Source: an uncultured Kineothrix sp. (GTDB taxonomy: Bacteria > Bacillota > Clostridia > Lachnospirales > Lachnospiraceae). From it: a stretch of 27,670 bases of DNA. Below, in pieces: positions 6,502 to 13,390 of this stretch (within the stretch, counting starts at the first letter, position 1; every line of letters starts with the position of its first letter). Location of the stretch: the NCBI GenBank assembly GCA_910588855.1, contig CAJUSR010000021.1:3496-31165 (forward strand). The letters are read 5' to 3'. Position numbers and translations under genes: made by a program. The notes under the pieces were generated by a model. That model ran no database searches. It saw only the letters and a program-made list of their open reading frames with translations, and was not told where the DNA came from.

Positions 6502-8139
6502 ATGACAGCAAATACGAATACATACAAGCCCGGACAGATAACAGCATTATACGCCCGTCTTTCGCAGGAAGATGCGTTAGATGGCGACAGCAACAGCATT
6601 GTGAACCAGAAAGCAGTCCTCTCCAAATATGCGGCGGACAACGGCTTTTCCAATCCCGTTTTCTTCATTGACGACGGTGTATCGGGTGTGACGTTTGACA
6701 GACCAAATTTTAACCGCATGATTGCAGAGATTGAAGCCGGAAACGTGGCGACGGTCATTGTCAAGGATATGTCAAGATTAGGGCGCGATTATCTGAAAGT
6801 CGGCTACTATACGGAAATCTTTTTCGTGGAACGTGACGTGCGCTATATTGCAATCAATGATGGTGTTGACAGCGCAAAAGGCGACAACGATTTTACCCCG
6901 TTCCGTAACCTGTTTAACGATTTTTACGCCAAAGATACAAGCAAAAAGGTGAGGGCAATCAAGCGGGCGCAGGGACAGGCGGGGGAACATCTGACAAAGC
7001 CGCCCTACGGCTACATGGTAAGCCCTACGGACAAAAAGCAATGGATTGTAGACGAGGAAGCCGCCGCTGTGGTGAAACGGGTTTTTGATTTATGTATCGG
7101 TGGGAAAGGTCCCATGCAGATAGCAAAAATCCTCAAAGAAGATAAGGTACTGACTGCCAAAGCCCACTACGCAAAGAAAAAGGGAAAAGCACTTCCCGAA
7201 AATCCCTATGACTGGAGGGATAGTACCATTGTCGGTATTTTGGAGCGTATGGACTACTGCGGGCATACGGTGAACTTCAAAAGCTATTCCAAATCCCACA
7301 AGCTGAAAAAGCGGATTCCAACCACAAAGGAACAGCAGGCTATCTTCTTCAATACCCATGAAGCGATTGTGGAGGACGCAGTTTTTGAACGGGTGCAGGA
7401 ACTAAGGGCAAACAAACGCCGCCCCACAAAAGCGGACAGACAGGGATTGTTTTCCGGCTTGGTATATTGTGCAGACTGCGGGAGTAAATTACACTTTGCT
7501 ACCTGCAAAAGCTTTAACGGCTCACAAGACCATTACCGCTGTGCAAAGTATAAAAGCAATACGGGAAGTTGTACGGCTCACTTTATCCGCGAAGAAGTGT
7601 TGAAACAGATAGTGTGGAGCAGAATATTTGACGTAACCGCCCTTTTCTTTGATGACATTATGGCTTTCCATGAAATGATGTATCAGCAACGCTCCGCTGA
7701 AACAGAAAAGGAAATGAAGCGCAGGAAGCGTGAAGTCGGACAGGCGAAAAAACGGATTGCAGAACTTGACCGTATTTTCAAACGGATTTATGAGGACGAC
7801 ATAAGCGGGGCAATCAGCCATGACAGATTTTTGAAGCTGTCCGCAGAGTATGAAGCGGAACAGCGGGAACTGGAAGAAAAGGTCAAGGCAGACCAGCAGG
7901 AAGTCGATACCTACGAACAGAACAAGAGCGATTTTGACAGCTTCGCCGCGATTATCCGCAAGTATGTGGGGATAAAGGAACTCACCCCCGCAATCGTCAA
8001 TGAATTTATCAAGAAAATCATAGTCCATGCGCCGGAAAAGGTGGACGGGAAACGGGTACAGAAAGTAGATATTGTTTTCAACTTTGTAGGGGAAATCAAT
8101 TTCCTTTCTGCCACGCAACCGAAACGGCAAGGCGCATAG
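6502..8139 (+). CDS. Large serine recombinase, TnpX/TndX-like
   Basis: 545 residues from the ATG at 6502, preceded by AGGAGG nine bases away; an upstream TTG at 6469 in the same frame lacks a ribosome site. The resolvase catalytic domain covers residues 13-150, with the probable nucleophile Ser21 in YARLSQED and the arginine-bearing DMSRLGRDY motif. The recombinase domain follows at about 175-290. A zinc-ribbon region at about 325-370 has VYCADCGSK and further Cys residues, then a long coiled coil (about 400-470) and a DUF4368-type C-terminus. Such enzymes excise elements as circles and insert them by cutting with a 2-bp overlap. It points toward the right end of the element, and its stop is about 80 bases from the junction. 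It should mobilise the element whose ends are at 2267 and 8221. Confidence 0.95.
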   Translation: MTANTNTYKPGQITALYARLSQEDALDGDSNSIVNQKAVLSKYAADNGFSNPVFFIDDGVSGVTFDRPNFNRMIAEIEAGNVATVIVKDMSRLGRDYLKVGYYTEIFFVERDVRYIAINDGVDSAKGDNDFTPFRNLFNDFYAKDTSKKVRAIKRAQGQAGEHLTKPPYGYMVSPTDKKQWIVDEEAAAVVKRVFDLCIGGKGPMQIAKILKEDKVLTAKAHYAKKKGKALPENPYDWRDSTIVGILERMDYCGHTVNFKSYSKSHKLKKRIPTTKEQQAIFFNTHEAIVEDAVFERVQELRANKRRPTKADRQGLFSGLVYCADCGSKLHFATCKSFNGSQDHYRCAKYKSNTGSCTAHFIREEVLKQIVWSRIFDVTALFFDDIMAFHEMMYQQRSAETEKEMKRRKREVGQAKKRIAELDRIFKRIYEDDISGAISHDRFLKLSAEYEAEQRELEEKVKADQQEVDTYEQNKSDFDSFAAIIRKYVGIKELTPAIVNEFIKKIIVHAPEKVDGKRVQKVDIVFNFVGEINFLSATQPKRQGA

Positions 8140-8152
8140 GAACTCGAAAAGA

Positions 8153-8183
8153 CGGTACAGCCCTTGTAATTGGGGCTATACCG
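8153..8183 (+). terminator. Hairpin after the recombinase gene
   Basis: CGGTAcAGCCC (8153-8163) pairs with GGGCTaTACCG (8173-8183). It lies 14 bases past the recombinase stop and inside the right end of the element. The following T-run is poor, so termination may be partial. Confidence 0.5.
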
Positions 8184-8196
8184 CCTAATCTGAAAT

Positions 8197-8226
8197 TACT
8201 TCCCTCTAACCGTAAACATTTCCTTT
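8197..8226. other. Right attachment junction and right terminal inverted repeat
   Basis: The reverse complement of 8197-8216 is TTTACGGTTAGAGGGAAGTA, which matches the left terminal repeat at 17 of 20 positions. The shared core TT is 8220-8221 and host sequence (CCTTTAAACGG) resumes at 8222. If ACATT (8216-8220), also present at 2262-2266, were taken as the shared core, the restored kinase would be out of frame. The 2-bp TT core is therefore preferred. Confidence 0.8.
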
Positions 8227-8453
8227 AAACGGATTTCCAATGTCCGCTGGTAATTCCCGTCAATAATCCATTTTTCCTTTTTGATTATCTCCTTCAGCCC
8301 TTTGTCAAACTCTTCCCTGGAACAATTGGTTTGATCCGGCTTATGCCATAGCATATCCAAATAGTACAACGGAAGATTTGACGCATCCCGCAATTTACGG
8401 GCAAATGTACTTTTCCCTGCCCCAGGGCATCCAACAACAATTGCTTTTAACAT
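8220..8453 (-). pseudogene. P-loop kinase (adenylate kinase-like), N-terminal half
   Basis: The start at 8453 has a GGAG site and gives MLKAIVVGCPGAGKST, a clear Walker A P-loop at residues 8-16. LYYLDMLWHKPDQ and WIIDGNYQRTLEIRLKE follow, and both are typical of the small kinase family annotated as adenylate kinase or topology modulation protein. After codon 78 the frame enters the inserted element and stops within 8 codons. The C-terminal half continues at 2266 (CDTVFLLDVP). A longer frame from 8555 is open but has no family similarity upstream of the P-loop. The truncated product would lack the lid and C-terminal part, so it is probably inactive unless the element excises. Confidence 0.88.
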
Positions 8454-8560
8454 GATAATCTCCATTCCGGATTGTTTACGCAGCAAAGCGATGCAAATCT
8501 CAAATTCGCGTCTGCCATCAAGGCTTATTGGTGACGCTCCGGCACAAATAGCCATGCGAT

Positions 8561-8584
8561 AAAATCAGCTATCAAACTGATTTT
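8561..8584 (-). terminator. Hairpin after the macrodomain gene
   Basis: AAAATCAG (8561-8568) pairs with CTGATTTT (8577-8584), immediately after the macrodomain stop on the minus strand. The T-run (TTTTATC) is short. It probably separates this gene from the kinase start 108 bases further on. Confidence 0.5.
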
Positions 8585-9421
8585 TCACACTATCCCTCTT
8601 AATATATTTTCATAGATTTCCCAATCATCATCTTTAAAAACATTAAAAATCACCCGCTCCATCACACTGTCATGGGCTTTTAAAAAAGCCGTTACCGTCT
8701 CTACTGCAATTTCTGCAGCTTTTTTGTTCGGGAAATGAAATTCCCCTGTGGAAATACAACAAAAAGCAACCGATTGGATATCATTTTCCATACAACACTT
8801 CAATACATTCTCATAACAATTTTTCAAGTCCTGACAAAGCGCTTCATTTATCCCGTTATATACAATGGGGCCCACCGTATGGATGACATAATCACAGGGA
8901 AGATTATAACCTTCCGTCAAAGTAGCAGTGCCGGTAGGTTCTTCATAATTCTTCCCAAATTCCGCACACCTGCGGCTCATAATACGGCTGCACTCTTCCC
9001 GAAGCTGCATACCCGCCGCACTGTGGATGGCATTGTCAATACACCTGTGGCATGGCACAAAGCACCCTAACATCCGGGAATTAGCGGCATTTACAATTGC
9101 GCCTGTTTTTAACCTTGTAATATCCCCCTGCCAAAGCGATATTTTTTCCGCAAAAAGCAGCCCGCTGCCAAGCTGTTCCTTCGCCGTAGGTATATCCGAT
9201 AACTCCACGATGCCTTTTTTCCCCAGCTCTTCCTGTAAATATTTATCCTGCAAATCCAGTAAATCGCCGGAAATTGCTCCCGGCATACGGATATTCATAA
9301 GGGAGCGGATTGTATTTTTCTTTTCCGCCAGACTATACCCTGCCGTTTCCATATTTTTATACTCTTTAAAGTCTTCCTTCAATTTATCCAAAAAAATATC
9401 AACTCTATCTTTCTCTTTCAT
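8585..9421 (-). CDS. Zinc-type macrodomain protein-ADP-ribose hydrolase
   Basis: 278 residues from the ATG at 9421 (MKEKDRVDIF), chosen because GGAGG lies just upstream; the open frame extends further to 9487 without a ribosome site. An N-terminal helical extension of about 90 residues precedes the macrodomain. The macrodomain contains GDIT (99-102), VNAAN (110-114) and GCFVPCHRCIDN (119-130), whose Cys/His residues are the zinc site of the MacroD-like zinc macrodomains. Later motifs are PTGTATLTEGYNLPCDYVIH and CCISTGEFHFP. Family members remove ADP-ribose from proteins. Classical relatives sit with a sirtuin and lipoate genes, and neither is here. It follows an HTH regulator by 49 bases on the same strand and is probably cotranscribed with it. 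Confidence 0.9.
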   Translation of the reverse strand: MKEKDRVDIFLDKLKEDFKEYKNMETAGYSLAEKKNTIRSLMNIRMPGAISGDLLDLQDKYLQEELGKKGIVELSDIPTAKEQLGSGLLFAEKISLWQGDITRLKTGAIVNAANSRMLGCFVPCHRCIDNAIHSAAGMQLREECSRIMSRRCAEFGKNYEEPTGTATLTEGYNLPCDYVIHTVGPIVYNGINEALCQDLKNCYENVLKCCMENDIQSVAFCCISTGEFHFPNKKAAEIAVETVTAFLKAHDSVMERVIFNVFKDDDWEIYENILRGIV

Positions 9422-9470
9422 TGGAACCTCCAATACAATCCGCGTTTTAGCATGGAAAGCTTTCCATATA

Positions 9471-9950
9471 CTATATCTTCCCGTCAACCGCCTGTAAATT
9501 TATCATAGCAATTATTTGGTTTTGCATATCTTCAACAGTTTCTATCCTAACCCTGCCAATACTATTTCTGATGGTTTCAAAATTGATATCGGGATACATT
9601 CTTTCACAAAAACAATTCGTTTCAGGAGACGCCCCCATAAGGGCTGTTACAAGAGAATTAACGTCAAACTGTTCCAGAGCTTCTTTCAGTTCTTTTTCAG
9701 GAATTGCAGTAATCTGCTCAAAATCGGTTATCCTTTGCGGCTGTATCTTTGGCTCTAATATGTCATTTATTGTGATGCCATATAATTTGGAGATTTTCAG
9801 CAAAACCTCTAAATCCGGGATAGCTGTTTTCGTTTCCCATTTTGAAACTGCCTGCCTTGAAATGTCTAATTTTTTTGCTAAATCATTTTGCGTATAATTA
9901 TGGCTTTTACGCAAAAACTGTAAGTATTTCGATATAATATCCATATTCAT
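9471..9950 (-). CDS. HTH (XRE) regulator with a FliG C-terminal-like domain
   Basis: 159 residues from the ATG at 9950, which has AAGGAG nine bases upstream; a second ATG at 9944 is possible. Residues 1-65 form an XRE-type helix-turn-helix (YTQNDLAKKLDISRQAVSKW). Residues about 75-159 resemble the C-terminal domain of the flagellar switch protein FliG: IPEKELKEALEQFDVNSLVT, then ALMGAS, a RMYPDINFE helix, GRVRIETVEDMQNQIIAMIN and a final DGKI. The match in order and spacing is good, but it comes from memory of the family. No flagellar gene is nearby. It precedes the macrodomain gene on the same strand and is a likely regulator of it. Confidence 0.85.
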   Translation of the reverse strand: MNMDIISKYLQFLRKSHNYTQNDLAKKLDISRQAVSKWETKTAIPDLEVLLKISKLYGITINDILEPKIQPQRITDFEQITAIPEKELKEALEQFDVNSLVTALMGASPETNCFCERMYPDINFETIRNSIGRVRIETVEDMQNQIIAMINLQAVDGKI

Positions 9951-10220
9951 AAAATCACTCTCCTTATTGCCATTATAAGGCATAAGGAAAAAAGAATAAA
10001 GAATACGGAAAGCGCTAAAAAGCAAATATCCGTTGCATATTTCACTTTGCCATCTTGCGCAATCACAATACAATATGCCTTTCCTTTCCTCGCACAGGGC
10101 ATAAAGCCCAATTCAACCCGCACGAAGAAATATCAAATCTATCTTTGCAAAGCCCTGTAGAGCATTCCGCTCTGGCATATCGTTAAAATTTGTGGGTTTT
10201 GCCCCTGTTTTCTTATTCTG
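9951..10220. other. Intergenic stretch between the HTH regulator and nucleoside phosphorylase
   Basis: Beyond the -10 element, only a short AGAGC/GCTCT hairpin at 10159-10173 is seen. There is no reading frame with a ribosome site and no clear T-run terminator for the phosphorylase gene. Confidence 0.4.
9972..9977 (-). promoter_or_regulatory. Probable -10 element of the HTH-macrodomain operon
   Basis: A TATAAT hexamer on the minus strand lies about 22 bases upstream of the ATG at 9950, with the AAGGAG ribosome site between them. No convincing -35 hexamer is seen at 17 bases, only an AT-rich TTTATT. Expression may need an activator, or the leader may be very short. Confidence 0.4.
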
Positions 10221-10982
10221 TCAGTCATGCAACAATGCCAAATCCAGAGCCAGCAAAAAGCATTTCACCTGTATGTCCCATTCACGCTCACTTCCAAGCA
10301 ATTCATTATGCCATTCTTCCGTTCCAAGACAGTCACTGGCAAATAGAAATGCCTTTAATGCGAAACCATAATACTCACATACAGCCTGCATGCCTGCAAG
10401 TTCCATTTCTACGGCAATGCATCCATCTTCCCTCAATTTTTCAGCCTTCCCGGAAGTTTCACGGTACACGGCATCCGTAGTCCATGTGCGCCCTGTTACA
10501 TTCGGTACCTTTTTCCCTTCCAAAAAAGCTGCAACTTTTTTCCAGCCCTTCATCTCAATATATTCAGACGCTGCTATATAATGGTAAGACAATCCCTCAT
10601 CACGGTAAGCCCACGTTGGTATAATCATCTTTCCGTCTGTCAACTGGCTATTTAAGGTTCCGCAGGAACCAAACAACACATAATCCCTGCATCCAGTCAG
10701 ACAATGGGCTTCTTCCAGACAGGCCGCCGCTCCCGGAGCGGAAACCAAAGTCATATAAAACGCAACTTTTTTCCCCTTCCACTCCGTAAGATAAATCGGA
10801 TGGTTTCCATTGCAGCATTTAATTTCCGCTGCCTGCTCACATTCCAAATGCTGCAAAGCCCATTCAATCACTTTATATGAAAAAGTCACCACACACACAT
10901 CACATATTTTTTTATGTTTTCCATAAACTGCTTCCGGTGTTAATAAAGGCTCTGTCTGAATGTCCAATGTTTCGTGTATCAT
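10221..10982 (-). CDS. Nucleoside phosphorylase (PNP/uridine phosphorylase family)
   Basis: 253 residues from the ATG at 10982 (MIHETLDIQTEPLLTPE), preceded by GGGAGGGG; the frame is open further upstream through a repeat array. Key features are CDVCVVTFSYKVIEWAL, the phosphate-site region TLVSAPGAAACLEEAHCLTG with DYVLFGSCGTLN, and AVEMELAGMQAVCEYYGF carrying the Glu-Met-Glu nucleoside-binding motif. These define the PNP_UDP_1 family, which splits nucleosides with phosphate into base and ribose 1-phosphate. The N-terminal glycine-rich loop looks divergent, so purine versus uridine preference cannot be called. It lies downstream of the FMN-binding remnant on the same strand, with a 32-bp repeat array directly ahead. 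Confidence 0.85.
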   Translation of the reverse strand: MIHETLDIQTEPLLTPEAVYGKHKKICDVCVVTFSYKVIEWALQHLECEQAAEIKCCNGNHPIYLTEWKGKKVAFYMTLVSAPGAAACLEEAHCLTGCRDYVLFGSCGTLNSQLTDGKMIIPTWAYRDEGLSYHYIAASEYIEMKGWKKVAAFLEGKKVPNVTGRTWTTDAVYRETSGKAEKLREDGCIAVEMELAGMQAVCEYYGFALKAFLFASDCLGTEEWHNELLGSEREWDIQVKCFLLALDLALLHD

Positions 10983-11010
10983 CCTTCCCCTCCCTTGATG
11001 CCATGCGTTG

Positions 11011-11106
11011 GCTAAACTATTTATCCTTAATGACAGGCTTTGACTATACCGTTTATCCTTATTGGCATACATCCACTATACCGCTTATCCTTAATGCCAT
11101 ACATCA
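11011..11106. repeat. Three 32-bp tandem repeats ahead of the nucleoside phosphorylase
   Basis: Units begin at 11011, 11043 and 11075, each exactly 32 bp, sharing a core TTATCCTTAATGxCA with one or two differences (TTATTGGCA in the middle unit). The second and third share ACTATACC at their start and CATACATC near their end. A degenerate fourth unit (TCCCTTGATGCCATGC at 10991-11006) reaches into the ribosome site. The 32-bp period equals about three helical turns, which would place bound proteins on one face of the DNA. Confidence 0.85.
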
Positions 11107-11137
11107 TATCACAAAATCGTTTCCTTTTCTATAGGTT

Positions 11138-11536
11138 CTATAGGATTCCTGTGAGGGCATTCTCAACAGCCTTTTTTATGACAATGCTTGAGTTTGTCGC
11201 ACCTGACACTGCATCAACATCAATTTTCTGTTCCTCAACCATTCTGTCTACAACGATTTCTGCGGGTTTTCCGCGCCCGTTTTTATGCTCCAGAATGTCA
11301 ATGTTTATCACCGCTCCATCCTGAACCGTCACTTCCACTTTAGCAAAAATTAAATTCACATCATATTCTCCAACGTGAACTCCGTCGGGAATTTGGGAAA
11401 TGTCTATATCGCTAAAAGCCGTTTCTTATGTAACCTATCGCAAAGAACCCTCAAAGTATCCTCCCACAAACATGGGTAAAAACAGAAAACCGGGCATACA
11501 GCTGCAAAAAGTATCCCCGGTTCCTGCCGCATCCAT
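11138..11536 (-). pseudogene. FMN-binding domain protein, interrupted by two stops
   Basis: The intact part reads SDIDISQIPDGVHVGEYD, then a beta-rich region (FAKVEVTVQDGAVINIDI), GRGKPAEIVVDRMVEE and DVDAVSGATNSSIVIKKAVE. The SGATNSS stretch is the flavin-attachment-type motif of the FMN_bind family. In the same frame upstream lie TAA and TAG four codons apart (about 11408-11420). Before them a hydrophobic segment, PGFLFLPMFVGGYFEG, runs back to an ATG at 11536, just 8 bases after the transporter stop. This looks like a membrane anchor plus domain that lost its continuity. A short GTG-initiated product from 11359 is conceivable, but no ribosome site is evident. Confidence 0.65.
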
Positions 11537-11543
11537 CGTCTTG

Positions 11544-12938
11544 TTACTCAGAAACGACCTGGTATATATTTTTTCCACTCTTTTTCTTTTCCTGAATCTC
11601 CTGGACAATCTTGTTGTAGGCTTTCTTATTTAAACGGTAAAAAAACAAAACGGCTGCTGTTACAATCCACAATACTCCTGGCACTGTGGTGAAAGAATGC
11701 TTGATGATTGCCAGCACTGCCGGATTCTGCTGCTGATTCGCCACATATCCGAAGCTGCCCAAAACGCCTGCCAATACAGAAGTTCCAATCGCCATCCCTA
11801 TTTTGTTCCCTAAAGAGATAAACGCATATTGGAAACCGTCATTGCGGAGCCCTGTTTTCCATTCCCCATACTCTACGCAATCCGGTACGATTGCATAGAT
11901 AGCCGTATTAAATCCCGAGAAGAAGAATTGTGCCAAACAGGAAAACAGATAAAACGGAACAGGTGATTCCCCAACCGTAAAGAAATACATACAAAACATG
12001 CTGATTCCCGTAAGCAGCGCAAATATCGAAGCCGAACGCCCCTTATTGTTTGTCAGGCGAAATACAATTGGGAAACAGGCTGCACCAATGATGGAAGGGA
12101 TAATGATAAAAAGGGAATAGGTGCTGAATAATGTCTGGTCACCTTCCACATATGTAAAATAGTAGAGCGCGTCCGCATTTCTCCCATAAAGCGTTATCCC
12201 GAACAAAAACTGCCCTGCCACCGCAATCATATAAGGCCTGTTTTTCGCAACGGAAGATAGCTGCACTTTCAGGGATGTTTTTTCTTTTTCCGGCACTTCC
12301 ACGACTTCCTTTGTCTTTGCAAAACAAAAGATGTGGCACGCTGCAAAAATACATCCATAGATGATAGCTATTAAAAGGTAGCCTTTCCTGTCATTCCCCT
12401 TGCCAAGCGCCGCAATCAGGGGAACTGTTATAATATTGATAATTCCGATAGCAACCATCGCACTGACGGAGCGGAACGTATTAATCTTCGCCCGTTCTTC
12501 GATATTCTGTGTCATCGCACCGCACAAAGTCCCATAAGGGATATTGACACAGGTATACCCTAAGACCAAGATACAATAGGTAACTGCCATATAAATAATT
12601 TTAGCAGTGGATGACCAGTCAGGATGCGCCCAGAAGGTCAGCATCAATACAATAGCGGTCAATGGCGCAGCGATTAAAAGCCACGGACGGTATCTCCCCC
12701 ATCTTGTATGCGTCTTATCGCTTAACCCTCCAATCACAGGATCATTAATGGCATCCCAAAACCTGGAAAACAACATCAAACCTGCCACTGCGCTCATCCC
12801 TATCCCAAACACATCCGTATAAAATATCATCAAGAAATTCCCCACAAACATCCAACTGAAATTACATCCCACATCCCCCATGCCATAAGCGATTTTACTA
12901 ATCAACGGCACTTTGACATCCGTATTCTTCCGCTCCAT
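11544..12938 (-). CDS. GPH-family sugar/polyol:cation symporter
   Basis: 464 residues with about 12 membrane segments and a perfect AAGGAGG site before the ATG at 12938. The sequence opens ISKIAYGMGDVGCNFSW and contains the family signature: FSRFWDAINDPVIGGLSDKT followed by TRWGRYRPWLLI. The central loop (KTKEVVEVPEKEKTSLK) and NGFQYAFISLGNKIGMAIG are also typical of MelB/XynP/UidB-like glycoside-pentoside-hexuronide transporters. It lies downstream of a zinc sorbitol-type dehydrogenase and a ROK regulator on the same strand. Its likely substrate is therefore a polyol, pentose or glycoside, but the exact substrate cannot be read from the sequence. Confidence 0.92.
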   Translation of the reverse strand: MERKNTDVKVPLISKIAYGMGDVGCNFSWMFVGNFLMIFYTDVFGIGMSAVAGLMLFSRFWDAINDPVIGGLSDKTHTRWGRYRPWLLIAAPLTAIVLMLTFWAHPDWSSTAKIIYMAVTYCILVLGYTCVNIPYGTLCGAMTQNIEERAKINTFRSVSAMVAIGIINIITVPLIAALGKGNDRKGYLLIAIIYGCIFAACHIFCFAKTKEVVEVPEKEKTSLKVQLSSVAKNRPYMIAVAGQFLFGITLYGRNADALYYFTYVEGDQTLFSTYSLFIIIPSIIGAACFPIVFRLTNNKGRSASIFALLTGISMFCMYFFTVGESPVPFYLFSCLAQFFFSGFNTAIYAIVPDCVEYGEWKTGLRNDGFQYAFISLGNKIGMAIGTSVLAGVLGSFGYVANQQQNPAVLAIIKHSFTTVPGVLWIVTAAVLFFYRLNKKAYNKIVQEIQEKKKSGKNIYQVVSE

Positions 12939-13278
12939 TCCAATCCTCCTTATTTGCTATAAACATTGGTCAAATTCCATTTTTCCTTTATCCGGTTCCA
13001 TAACCGCAAAAAATTTATCCCATTTTCCCCAAAAGGCAGAAAGTCAACCTCTCCATCCAATATACAACACCCCTTCTCTTCTGCCATTCAAAACATTCCT
13101 TTAATCTCCTTCACATTCCGTATAACATGGATAAATGCGCTATAAACTGGCGCAGCCTGCCTATTTTTTCCTATCCCAATCGTTACGTTCCCTCGTTTTA
13201 TACTTGTTTTACACTTGCCCCCCTCTTATCTGCCGCTCCCTTCACTGCCCGGAACGTAACCTGAACTCCAGACGTTGT
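12939..13278. other. Gene-free stretch with a 10-bp inverted repeat enclosing 59 bases
   Basis: No supported gene. GTTACGTTCC (13182-13191) and GGAACGTAAC (13251-13260) are perfect inverted repeats around a 59-base spacer that is G-rich on the minus strand. This could be a structured leader RNA of the transporter gene or an intergenic repeat element. Confidence 0.5.
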
Positions 13279-13346
13279 AAAAAGGCAGCCGTTGCTTTCA
13301 GTCTATTTGTTAAAACCCCAGCACAGATACCCTGAAAGCAGCCGCC
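13279..13346 (-). terminator. Terminator of the dehydrogenase gene
   Basis: On the minus strand CTGCTTTCAG (plus 13332-13341) pairs with CTGAAAGCAa (plus 13292-13301), and outer GGCGG/GCTGCC bases extend the stem. A TTTTTAC run follows. It lies 45 bases past the dehydrogenase stop. The transporter therefore needs its own promoter or readthrough. Confidence 0.65.
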
Positions 13347-13390
13347 CTACGCAATATGCCGTTCATCTTATCTCTTACATTGTTCTTCAG

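Larger units (their letters stand above)
2267..8221. mobile_element. Tn4451-like serine recombinase element carrying a WYL/DUF3795 cargo operon
   Basis: The element of about 5,955 bp is bounded by imperfect inverted repeats and interrupts a P-loop kinase gene. Its right end carries a TnpW-like small gene and a TnpX-like large serine recombinase pointing toward the end. The left part carries a sigma factor/HTH_16 pair of the kind found in Tn916-family conjugative transposons, plus about 800 bases of repeat-rich non-coding DNA. The centre has a three-gene cargo operon. No relaxase, coupling protein or mating-pore gene is present, so it can encode its own excision and insertion but not its own transfer. 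Transfer would need a helper and an oriT. The boundaries rest on both halves of the target gene, so they should be accurate to within a few bases. Confidence 0.87.

Noticed and set aside
2267..8221. A full integrative conjugative element
   Set aside because: No relaxase, coupling protein or secretion genes are present. Only the sigma/HTH_16 pair recalls such elements.
8454..8555. A longer N-terminus for the kinase half starting at 8555
   Set aside because: The GGAG site and P-loop family alignment place the start at 8453. The extra 34 residues resemble nothing and lack a ribosome site.
9027..9497. A 156-residue plus-strand frame opposite the macrodomain gene
   Set aside because: It is the antisense shadow of a well-supported gene and has no ribosome site or family features.
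11011..11106. CRISPR array
   Set aside because: Units are contiguous and similar over their whole length with no unique spacers, and no cas gene is present.
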